Assembly: GCA_033060915.1 (NCBI GenBank) | Contig: CM065387.1 | Span: 42,921,001-42,985,000, forward strand | Source: Euryodendron excelsum | Lineage: Eukaryota > Streptophyta > Magnoliopsida > Ericales > Pentaphylacaceae | Direction: 5' to 3' | DNA length: 64,000 nucleotides | Shown: positions 32,205 to 42,350 of the stretch, piece after piece | Layout of the letters: the number at the start of each line of letters is the position of its first letter | Position numbering within the stretch: position 1 is the stretch's first letter | The notes under the pieces: generated by a model | What the model was told of the DNA's origin: nothing | What the model saw: the letters and a program-made list of their open reading frames with translations, nothing else | Database searches by the model: none | Made by a program: the position numbers and the translations under genes

Positions 32205-32485
32205 CTTGACAGGGCTGTGTTTGGGGGCCACATTCAATAGCCTAATTATTCTCAATTAACATTTGGATAGTCAGTAAGTATGAAGACCGAAGCCTACCAG
32301 CAGCAAAGTTAGATATGTAAGTATTCACATTGACATGGTTGAACTTGAATACTCCAAGGACAACTACTTCAAGATTAGATACTATGACACACAGAGATCA
32401 AATGGATACTAGTATTGTATTGACGGAAAAGGAATAAATGAACTAACTTGGGATACAAGTACGGTAGAGCTTAGTGCGTTCAGAG
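32205..32485 (+). repeat. Segmental duplication, copy F' (left half, split by the hAT element)
   Basis: Matches the start of F (30,561 on) up to GTGCGTTCAGAG, where the hAT element begins. The sequence resumes on the far side of that element at 56,018 with ATGAGGATAAACTTCTATT, matching 30,838 on. Confidence 0.8.
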
Positions 32486-32930
32486 CATAGTTGTATAGAA
32501 ACTTGTTTGGGTCATAAAAGCGTTTCCAAGATAGGTATAATACGTTCTTTGAAATTTATGAAAAACGTCCCAAAACTCTCGCGAAGTGCAAAATTTTTTT
32601 AAAAAAATGTTTCCGAAACGCATGAGAGACATAATGAAAGTGTATTGAAAACTTTTGGAGAGCTTTTAGGATATTTATAGGATACCTTTTGAAAACTTTA
32701 GGGCACTCTTTGGGATTCCTTAAGAAATGTTTAAGAAACTTGTGGAAGACGTTATCTTAAAAAATTATTGGAATCGTATTATAAACTTTTTGGAAACTTT
32801 TATAAAACCTTTTGGATATTTATAAGAACCTTTTGGGATTCATTAGGAAATCTTTGGGATACGTTCTAACTTTTAGAATACATTGTAAATTGGATAACAT
32901 TAAACAAACTATGAAATTCATTGTCAAACT
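32486..32930 (+). repeat. Left subterminal motif array of the hAT element
   Basis: Irregularly spaced degenerate motifs (TTTGGAAACTTTT, CCTTTTGGGATT, GTTTCCGAAACG) fill the first ~440 bases. They mirror, as reverse complements, the array at the right end. Confidence 0.65.
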
Positions 32931-33467
32931 TGTCCACAAAAAGTAACCTAATATAAAAAGAGACTTTAAAACATTAATAAACTATATAGCTTAATACAAT
33001 AGATATTGTTGTTAAAATAAAAATTAATTATTATTATGTTGCATTCATTATACATAAAAATGAAACTTATATTTAGAATTTGTTCATTAAAGTTTAAACA
33101 ATAAATATGATAAATGATCTGTTTAAGTTACACTTCTAATAAATTAAACTTTTTAGTAGTTATATGAGGAACAACAACTATTCATTCCTGACTATTATAC
33201 TTAAACTAACCTAAAATAGATAATTATTCTAATTTTGTGGGTTTGTTAAATTTGTACATAAAAATTCGGCTATAGATGTATAATATATAAGTTTTTACTT
33301 TTTACATATATAAGATGAGTCATGTATATAGTTAGAAAAAAGAAAGATTGAATTATAAATGTAGGATAATAGAAAGATAGAGTTCGTGCCATTTAATGTT
33401 TTTATTTTATTGGAGTCCATGTTTTGAAATCTTTAGATGATGATTAAATTTATTATAAAATCCATTA

Positions 33468-34470
33468 GAGCATCTTCAACCCAAAGCCTTTAAATTCATC
33501 TTCATTTTGGCATCTTCTTCAAATTTGAAGTTTATGGGTTTCACTTTTTTATATTGTTACTCCAACTCACCAACCTTCATTTTCATTATTCACTCTTCAA
33601 ATCACTATTCTTTTATGTAAAAAAGTCAAAAATTACATATTGTGCTCCCATTTTATTTAAAATTTAAATTATTTATGACCATATTTTAATTTAAATTGTA
33701 ATTATTTACCAAATATTTAATGCAAATTAAATTATTTAATATTTTTCAAACTAAATAATTACCCATGAAATTACAAATTAAATTACATTAAAAAAATAAA
33801 AAAAAACAAAAACGACATTACAAACTAATGAAATACATTCAACAAAAATTAAAGTACAATAAGGAACTAATTAAAACACATAAAATGAGACTTGAAAAAT
33901 TAAAATTACAAGCACTAATAAGGTGACAAGTTTGCTCCTCCATACCACCTTCATGGTGGCTAAAGCTACTACAATTATCATGACTAAAATAGTAAATGAT
34001 CCACCTATTTGGGAATTATGAGTCCTTTTTAATAAATAAATAATCAATAATTTTTTTAAAATTTCATATGTAAATAATAATTTCAAGATAAATAAAAGTA
34101 AGTAAAATATAAATAATTTATTTATTCCACATATAAAAAATCCTCAAATTAAATGCATATTTAACAAAGTAAAAAATAATGAATCAATTGAAAATTTAAA
34201 TTAAATATTTATTCAAATAGTATTTAAATAGTAAATAATGCATTAATAATGTATTATTTAGGCTTAAAACAAAGACTAATACAAGAGTCCCATATAATTA
34301 GTGCTTTGGCCCATATGAATAGTGACATAAAGGGGCCTTCAAATTTGAAAGTGGCAAATGAAAGCCACCTTCATTTCTTCAAATTTTTTAAGAAATGAAA
34401 GTGGGTTTGGAGGACCAAATTTGAAACCCACCTTCAAATTTGAAGATTTGAATGTGAGTTGGAGATGCAC
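33468..34470. mobile_element. Non-autonomous PIF/Harbinger-like element, 1,003 bp
   Basis: The 3-bp duplication TTA (33465-33467 and 34471-34473) flanks terminal inverted repeats GAGCATCTTCAACCCA and, reverse-complemented from the right end, GTGCATCTCCAACTCA (13 of 16 identical). A TWA target and GNGCATCTCCAAC-type ends are typical of plant PIF/Harbinger elements and derived MITEs. No transposase frame survives; a 71-codon minus-strand frame at 33.87-34.09 kb has no domain I recognise. Confidence 0.75.
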
Positions 34471-34473
34471 TTA

Positions 34474-35563
34474 ATCTATAAAGTCTACGATAATATATTA
34501 TCATCGAATTATTCAATAGTATTCAATTACACAAGGTCTCTTAGAATATGTTTCGAATTCAACTATTTGATCCACTAATAACAAATTATATAGGATAATA
34601 TTATCATACAAATGTTAGATAACTATCAATTTATTATAAATCCACTAATTTATAAATTCTAAGATATTATACTAACATTAAATTTGTTCAATAGTGTTCA
34701 ACTGCATAAGATCTTTTAAAATATACTTCGAATTCAACTACGTGATCTACTAATAAGAGATTACATAAGAGAATATTATCATAAACATAATACGTAACAT
34801 AAAACATAATACGTAATTTAATTTTAGATAAAAGTCCTATCCAATTGTGTCTCTAAAATTATCTAGAAAACATGATATGTAATTTAATTTAAGTATAAAG
34901 TCCTATCCAATTAAATTTTTAGAGTTTGACTACTATTATATACAACCAACTATTCCTTATGTAATACACGGCAATTAATTTAGTTATTTGACTTCTTTTT
35001 TTCTTAATAATTGCTTAATATATGTTATTGATTAGCATTTATCTAGGCATCTAAGAAATGTGACCGTAGAGTTAAAGTTTACAATCAACCTCTAAAGAAT
35101 TCGGTACTAATGTGGTATAGCCTGTAATTAGAGATAAAATATAAAATCCTATCTATATGTGTGTCTTGGACTCTTGATTATTATCACTTCCATGTGGTAC
35201 TAATGTGGCACAGTTAACAAGTAAAATAAATTCAAATGAAAAGAAATTTAGATTAATGAAATGAAACTTACATGAAATACAAATTCAACTCAAATGCAAA
35301 TGCAAATGAAAATTTTGACTATTATTCCTTAGGACAGAAAACCTGAACAAAAAGAAAGAAACTCATAAGAGAGACTCCAAGGTTTCAGTTCAAAGGAAGA
35401 TAATCAAATAATTTCTCTCTCTCTCTCTCTCTATCTCTCTTCTTTTGCTATTTTGTTTGGAATCCTTTGGTTCTCTTGATCTCATTACAATTCTTGTTGG
35501 GTGTATTTAATGGTCAAACCTTAAATATATATGTATATATATATGTATGTAGATATATATTTC
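34474..35563. other. AT-rich part of the hAT element, no gene seen
   Basis: Contains a diverged internal repeat (AATTCAACTA..TGATC around 34,555 and 34,730), a CT microsatellite (about 35,415-35,440) and TA-rich sequence immediately before the gypsy insertion. Probably 5' non-coding DNA of the hAT element. Confidence 0.45.
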
Positions 35564-36168
35564 TGTGGGGAAATAACCCCCGGCCCAACTCAATGGGTGA
35601 GGCCCAATCTGCTCGAATTAAAGTTGGGGCTGCCTGGGGGCCCAAATCAGTTATGAGAAAAGGCCAGCCCAAACTATCGACCTCCTCCCAGCGTAGCCTA
35701 GACAGCGAACAGTTTGCCCAAACCGCTAGCGGTCTTTGAGCATTAAATGCGGAGTTGACTTGCATTAAATGCACGAGTGGCCGCCCACACAAACGTCGAC
35801 GTGCACGTCCGGTCAGCCGGAATCCTCCACGACGGTGCGCCAGACCCTGCAGGTAGCCAGGCGGCGTCAATGATGATACCTAACCAACAGACCATGAGAG
35901 CCTGCTGATAGGCCAAGACAAAACGCACTCCCTGGAAGACTCTATAAAGACCCGAGGAATCGAGAGCCAGGTATAAAAGAATTAACCCCTGACATACACA
36001 GCTTTCATTCATCCTTCTCGATTAAGCTTGCTAACTTAATCTTCGGAGTGTGTTCGGCCCACCTAGGGTCGACCCATTCTAACCCCCTTGTCTTGCAGGA
36101 AGAAGTTTGGACTCATCCATTTGGGGCTTGAGAGTTCGGCCCAGCCTTCCCAAAAAATTCCACCTACA
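35564..36168 (+). repeat. 5' LTR of the Tat element
   Basis: Begins TGTGGGG and ends CACCTACA. It is about 98% identical to the 3' LTR; by eye I count 13 differences, all transitions and no indels. A TATA box, TATAAAAG at 35972-35979, with a second TATAAAG at about 35,943, is the likely promoter. Confidence 0.95.
35972..35979 (+). promoter_or_regulatory. TATA box in the 5' LTR
   Basis: TATAAAAG, preserved in the 3' LTR at 45353-45360. Transcription would start some 30 bases downstream, setting the U3/R boundary near 36,005. Confidence 0.6.
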
Positions 36169-36170
36169 AT

Positions 36171-36188
36171 TGGCGCCGTCTGTGGGAA
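36171..36188 (+). promoter_or_regulatory. Primer-binding site
   Basis: TGGCGCCGTCTGTGGGAA follows the 5' LTR after a 2-base gap. TGGCGCC with two spacer bases is the usual form in Athila/Tat elements, where it pairs with the 3' end of a host tRNA to prime minus-strand synthesis. Confidence 0.8.
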
Positions 36189-36202
36189 GGCTTAGAAAAA
36201 CC

Positions 36203-37806
36203 ATGAGTCTAAACGACCGGAGACATAGGAAAGAAAACCACGACGGGAGAGGCTTCGGAGCCTCCTCCAGCAAAAACCAGACCAGTTCGGCGCACTGCCA
36301 ATCTACACCAGTAGATCGGCAAAGGAGAATACTGAGGTCAGAGATACGAACGCCCGCTGAAAGCCACCAGGAGACACCAGAGGAAATGCGGAGGGATACG
36401 GGCTATGTCAGGGACAGAAACTTCCGTAGGAACCGTCATCGGAATTTGGCCCCGTCACCCTCCAGTGGGCAGGTCCCAAGCGAGGAAACGCTCCGTGCAG
36501 CAAAGAGGGAAATTCGGCGGCGCGGAGAAGAGATAGCCTACCTCACCTCACAGGTGCGGGCAATGAGGGAGGCATTCACTGCCAGGAATGGGCGTAGGAG
36601 AGATGGGTCCCCAGATCGGGAGCAGGTTGTTGGCGCTAGGGACGAACCAGCACCACCGGTAAGAGGAAGTTACACCCCTAGTACCGCGCGTTGCGTTAAC
36701 AGGCGCACGGGTCGGCGAAGGGACATGAGCGAAACCCCGCCGCACGACAGTCCAACGGAGGGAGATCGGCGGAAGGAAGACTGGGAAAAGTGGTACAATG
36801 AAAAGTAGGAGGATAGAAGGCAGCAAACTAAGGAGCGCACAGCCCATGACCTGATGAGAAAGGCCCTAGACCAGATTGCATCCACGCCATTCACTGAGGA
36901 GATTGAATCCCATCAAATTCCTCGAAAATTCACCCCACCAAAGTTCACCCTCTATGACGGGAAGTCTGACCCAATTAACCATGTTCGGCATTACAAACAG
37001 CTCATGGTAGTGTGGTGCAGCGACCAGATGCTGATGTGTCGGATCTTCCCCTCCAGCCTGGGAAGCGTGGCTTTACGGTGGTTCGACAAATTGCCACGTG
37101 AGTCCGTTTCAAGCTGGAGGCAATTGGCCGAGCTCTTTACAGCTCGTTTCATTGCAAACAGCTTACAGCCAAAAGAGGTTGACTTCTTGCTGACGTTGCG
37201 AAAGAGGAAGGAGAAGGTTTGCGAGCATACGCCCGATGCTACTGGGAGGCTTATAACGAAATTGATGAGTGCAGCGAGCAGTTGGCTGTAACTCAGTTCA
37301 AGATTGGTCTTCCCAGGGAGCATCGCTTGCGACAGTCCTTAATGAAGAAACTAGCCCTCACCATACAGGAACTAATGCTGAGGATCGAGCGCTATGCGCG
37401 GCTAGACGAGGACGTCCCCCAGGGGGAGACACCCAAGGTCGACGCTGCGGCTGAAAAGACGAGTAAGAAGGATGCCAAGAAGCCCTGATCAGAAGACATC
37501 GGCCGAGGAAAAAGAATGACTGAGGGGGTCTACACAGTCTTTAAAGACCCCATCTATAAAATATTGCCCCAGATCCGTGATAAGCCCTTCTTCAAGTGGC
37601 CGCCAAAGCTGGGGGGAGATCCAGCAACTAGGGACCAGAAGAGGTTCTGTTCCTACCACCGCGAGAAGGGGCACAAGACGGAGCAATGTCGGCATCTGAA
37701 AACCCATTTGGAAGACTTAGCCAAAGCGGGCCACCTTGATCAATTCATTGATCGGGAGAAGACTAAGGTCGAAGCCGAGCAACCACGAGTGCAGGAAGCA
37801 GCCTAG
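36203..37806 (+). pseudogene. gag of the Tat element (frameshifted, with stops)
   Basis: The start is taken at the ATG in 'MSLNDRRHRKEN', just after the primer-binding site. An Arg-rich N-terminal part is followed by the Retrotrans_gag core: 'FTPPKFTLYDGKSDPINHV', 'LRWFDKLPRESVSSWRQLAE' and, after a one-base frameshift near 37,215, 'YWEAYNEIDECSEQLAVTQF'. A Tat-type zinc-knuckle-like motif 'CSYHREKGHKTEQC' lies near 37,650. In-frame stops occur at 36,806 (TAG), 37,486 (TGA) and 37,804 (TAG). All three are one C-to-T change from a Gln or Arg codon. After the frameshift gag and pol are in the same frame, as in a Tat gag-pol polyprotein. The product would package the RNA and form the virus-like particle. 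Confidence 0.9.
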
Positions 37807-40800
37807 AAGGAACCAAAAGTAAGGCCGATTCGAGTAATCAACGTGCTGCACGGTTCGGCCGAATCAAGAACCATCGACCCATATAGGTACCGAGCCGAGA
37901 TGCAGAAGGCTGCACACCTGAGGGAAGTGATGCAGATACAACCACCCAGCAAGAAAGCCAAGGTCGGCAATGCCCATGCGTCCATCTCCTTCACCGACGA
38001 GGATCTCGCTGGAGTGCAGATCCCCCATAATGATGCCTTGGTTGTTACGTTAAGAATGGCGGACTGTGACGTTAGAAGATTGCTCATCGACCAAGGGAGT
38101 TCATTTGAAGTTATGTACTACAGCTTGTTCAAACAATTGGGACTCGAGGAGTCCGACCTCCAACCATCGCTTAGCCCATTGGTCGGCTTCAGCTCGGACC
38201 CAGTCTGGCCCATGGGTAAAGTGACGATTCCTGTAACGGCCGGAGGGATCACATTACAAACCGAATTCCTGGTGGTTAACGTACCATCCCCCTACAATGC
38301 CATCATGGGACGAACTTGGTTGCACCTCATGAAGGCCGTTCCCTCCACCTACCATCAGCTGCTTTGGTTCCCGACCCCAGCGGGAGTTGGCGAGATAAGG
38401 GGAGACCAGGTGACTGCCAAACGGTGTTTTCTAACAGCATGTGCGACCAAGACAAGATTAGAGAAAGTACAAATGATGGAGCTGCATGAAGACACCCCCA
38501 CCATTGATGATGTGGGACAGACGCCCGAGAATAAAGCTGTGGAGGACCTGAAGAAGATATACATAGATTGGCAAGGGGAAAAATACTTCGTCATCGGCAC
38601 CTCTTTGTCCAAACAAGAGGAAAAATCCCTCATTGAGTTACTGACAGACTTCCTGGAAGTATTCGCCTGGACCCCTTATGACATGCCTGGGATCGGCGCC
38701 GACGTCGCCTGTCATCGCCTTAATGTAAACCCAAAATGCCGACCTGTTATCCAAAAGGGGAGAAGGGCAGCTACCCAGCATGTGGACGCTGTCTTGGAGG
38801 AAACAGAGAAGCTTTTGGAAGTTGGAGCGATTCGGGAGATCAACTACCCAAGCTGGTTGTCAAACACCGTAGTAGTAAAAAAGAAGGACGGCAAATGGAG
38901 GGTCTGTGTAGACTTCACTGACCTTAATAGGGCGTGCCCCAAAGATCCATTCCCCCTGCCCAAAATTGACCAGCTTATGGATGCAACCGCCGGCTTCGAA
39001 AGGATGAGTTTCCTGGATGCCTACCGTGGATATCACCAGATCCCACTTCACCCCGACGACCAAGAGAAAACGGCCTTCATCACTCCAAGGGGTATTTACT
39101 GCTATACAGTTATGCCCTTTGGCCTGAAGAACGCCGGAGCCACATATCAGCGACTGGTCACAAAGATGTTCAAGACGCAGCTCGGCAGAACTGTCGAGGT
39201 CTACATCGATGACATGATGGTAAAAAGCAAACTGAGCGACACCCACTTGGCGGACCTAAAGGAGGTACTCTGTATCCTGAAAGACTACAAAATGCGGCTG
39301 AACGCTTCAAAATGTGTCTTCGGGGTCGGCTCAGGCAAGTTCTTGGGGTTCCTGGTCACGCATCGGGGTATTGAAGTGGACCCCCGGCAAATTACTGCAA
39401 TTCAGAGCATTCACGCTCCAAAGAATGCCAAAGAGGTTCAGAGATTGATAGGAATGGCCACCGCACTCAACAGATTCATTAGCCGTTCATCGGACCGGTG
39501 CCGACCTTTCTTCCAGCTCCTAAAGAAACAGGAACGGTTCGAGTGGACCCCTGAGTGTGACTCTGCCCTTGCCGATCTAAAAAACTACCTAACCAAACCA
39601 CCCCTGCTCTCCACGCCTGTCCAGCACGAGGAGCTCTTCCTCTACCTTGCAGTGTCAGACCATGCCGTCAGCGCGGTCCTACTCAGGCAAGAAAATCGGC
39701 AACAATTCCCAGTCTATTACGTCAGCAAAACCCTTCTTGGAGCCGAGAGCAGGTATCTGCCCCTCGAAAAGCTGACACTCGCACTGGTAGTAGCATCCCG
39801 AAAGTTGGTGCATTACTTTAGATCTCACGCCATTAACGTCCTCACCAACCACCAGCTCAAACCCCTCCTAAGGAAAGCCGACTTTTCAGGAAGAATTGCA
39901 AAATGGGCTGTGGAGTTAGGGGAGTTTGACATCAAGTTCCAACCTAGATCGGCAGTGAAGGGGCAGGTTCTCGCAGATTTTATTGCCGAGTTCTCTGTCG
40001 AAATTACTCCAGAAGCAGAAGAGACCCCGGCCACTGGCTAACCGCAACACGAAATCCCCCTGGACCTTTGGAAACAATCTGATCATTGGAAACTCTACGT
40101 GGACGGAGCTTCCAATGACCGGGGGGCAGGATCGGGCATCGTACTCGTTACACCAGATGGTCTAACCATCGAGCAAGCCATCAAGCTGGAATTCATTGCC
40201 TCCAACAATGAGTCAGAATACGAGGCCTTGCTCGCCGGAATACGTCGAGCCATTGAGCTTCAAATTCCCGAAATCGTCATATACTCGGACTCCTTACTTG
40301 TTGTAAATCAAATCACAGGGGAATACGTCGCGAAGAACGACAGAATGACGCTGTACCTAGTAAAGGCCAAGGAACTGCTCGGCCAATTTAAAAGCTACAA
40401 GCTTCGACAGATTAGCCGAGATAACAACTCACATGCGGATGCCTTGGCGACCCTAGCCACGGCTCTGAAATCTGGTTCGAGAAGGACGATCAACGTGGAA
40501 ACTCTTGCCAAACCCAGCATTTTCCGCGAGGAGGAGGAAGTCTTAACAGCGGAGAAGCTGGGACCATCATGGATGGACTCAATCATTTCTTACCTTGACA
40601 CAGACAAGCTGCCAGACGATAAGGCTGAAGCTCGGCGAATCAAGCATGCATCTTTCAGGTATTGGTTGTCGCCAGGTAAAGAACTTTACAGACATTCCTT
40701 TACAGGTCCTTATTTGCACTGTGTCCATCCGGACCAAGTACAGAGCGTCTTGTTCGAAATCCATGAAGGGATATGTGGAAGTCATGTCGGCAGAAGATCG

Positions 40801-41811
40801 GTAGCACACCGAGCCATCTCACAGGGATACTGGTGGCTTTACATGCAGAAGGATGCAGCCCAGTACGTCCTGAAGTGCGACAAATGTTAGAGGTTTTCCC
40901 CCATTATCCACCAGCCAGCCGAAGATCTTGCTTCTATCACTAGTTCGTGGCCTTTCGCTCAGTGGGGACTGGACATTGTCGGACCTTTGCCTCGGGCTCC
41001 GGGCAACAAAAGGTTTCTCATCATGGCCACCGATTACTTTACCAAATGGGTAGAAGCGGAACCTTTATCAAACATCAGGGAAATTGACGCCAAAAGGTTC
41101 GTATGGAAAAGCATTGTCACCAGATTCGGGTTACCCCGTGCCATTGTATCAGATAATGGCACCCAGTTCGATGGTAACATCTTCAGATCATTCTGCGAAG
41201 GATTGGGGATCAGAAACTATTACTCAACACCAGCCTACCCCTAATGCAACGGATAAGCCAAAATTTTAAATAAAACCATGCTGAACGGAGTCAAGAAGCG
41301 TCTTGAAAAAGCCAAGGGGAAGTGGACAGAAGAGCTACCCAATGTCTTGTGGTCCTACAGAACAACCCCAAGGAGGTCCACAGGAGAAACACCGTTCTCC
41401 TTGGCATACGGGGTGGAGGCAGTCATCCCCCTGGAGATCGGTCTACCAACTATCAGGTCGGCAGCCTTTGACACCGGTGTCAATGACCAAATGGTTGCAA
41501 GAGATCTGGATCTTGTCGAAGAAAGAAGGGAAACCGCTTTGATCAGGCTCACAGAGTATCAGCGACAGCTTAAACGCTCTTACAACAAGCGGGTCCGCCT
41601 AAGAAACTTTGCTTCAGGAGATCTGGTTTTACGAAAAGTATTGGGGGCAACCAAGAAGGCGGCAGATGGGAAGCTCGGCCCAAATTGGGAAGGCCCCTAC
41701 AGGGTCACATCCCAGGTCGGCATCAGCGCATACAGACTGGAGACCGTTGAAGAAGGGCGACCGTTGCCGCGACCATGGAATGCGACCAACTTGAGGAAGT
41801 TCTACCAGTGA
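37807..41811 (+). pseudogene. pol of the Tat element: protease, RT, RNase H, second RNase H, integrase (broken)
   Basis: The reading frame is continuous to 41,811 and is interrupted only by stops at 40,039, 40,888, 41,242 and 41,254, each a C-to-T change from a Gln codon. Domains in order: aspartic protease-like '[13 protein letters not shown]' (near 38,080); reverse transcriptase with 'VPF'-like '[14 protein letters not shown]' and the catalytic '[10 protein letters not shown]' (near 39,205); Ty3-type RNase H ('[14 protein letters not shown]'); archaeal-type RNase H from 40,090, with the four acidic residues in 'LYVDGAS', 'ESEYEALLAGI', 'YSDSLLVV' and 'NNSHADALA'; an integrase HHCC zinc finger ending 'KCDKC'; and the core with 'GLDIVGPLP' and 'VSDNGTQF'. 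The third catalytic residue, normally Glu in the 'CNGQAE' context, is Lys. The double RNase H fixes the Tat lineage. Confidence 0.92.
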
Positions 41812-41910
41812 TATGAAACCCCAAACACTGTAACAGTCCCTGAAATGTATAAAGCTCAAATGAAGAATTAATGAAAATGAAGTTATTCAAACGACTCTAC
41901 TCTGACCATT

Positions 41911-42230
41911 CTGCGCAAAACAAAAACCAAGTGTAAAAACTTGGTCCTGTCCAAGTTGGGCAGGTCGGCCAAAGAAGGCCAAAACAAAAACCAAGTGTAA
42001 AAACTTGGTCCTGTCCAAGTTGGGCAGGTCGGCCAAAGAAGGCCAAAACAAAAACCAAGTGTAAAAACTTGGTCCTGTCCAAGTTGGGCAGGTCGGCTAG
42101 AGAAGGCCAAAACAAAAACCAAGTGTAAAACTTGGTCCTGTCCAAGATTGGCAGATCGGCCTAAGAAGGCCAAAACGAAAGCCGAGTGTCAATCCTGTCC
42201 AAATGGGACAGATCGGCCAAAAAAGGCTAA
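41911..42230 (+). repeat. 64-bp tandem repeat, four good units plus a decayed fifth
   Basis: GTGTAAAAACTTGGTCCTGT recurs at 41931, 41995, 42059 and (with a one-base deletion) 42123; a decayed unit follows. It sits between the pol stop and the antisense ORF. The period is not a multiple of three, so the frames read across it are not conserved. Confidence 0.9.
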
Positions 42231-42350
42231 GGAAAGAAATTAAGTTTAAGCGACAAAATCAGATAGAGGAGATTTAGTAAGAAACAACAAACGAGTTTTT
42301 CTCATTAAAAGGCATTGGTGGTTACAAAAATGGAGAAAGAGAAAGAAAAG

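Noticed and set aside
35467..36012. Open frames within the Tat LTRs (repeated at 44.86-45.39 kb)
   Set aside because: They lie in U3/R/U5 sequence, overlap on both strands and match no protein; LTR non-coding sequence.
41883..42173. Minus-strand frames of 82-96 codons across the 64-bp repeat
   Set aside because: The period is not a multiple of three, so each unit is read in a different frame; no protein repeat is conserved.
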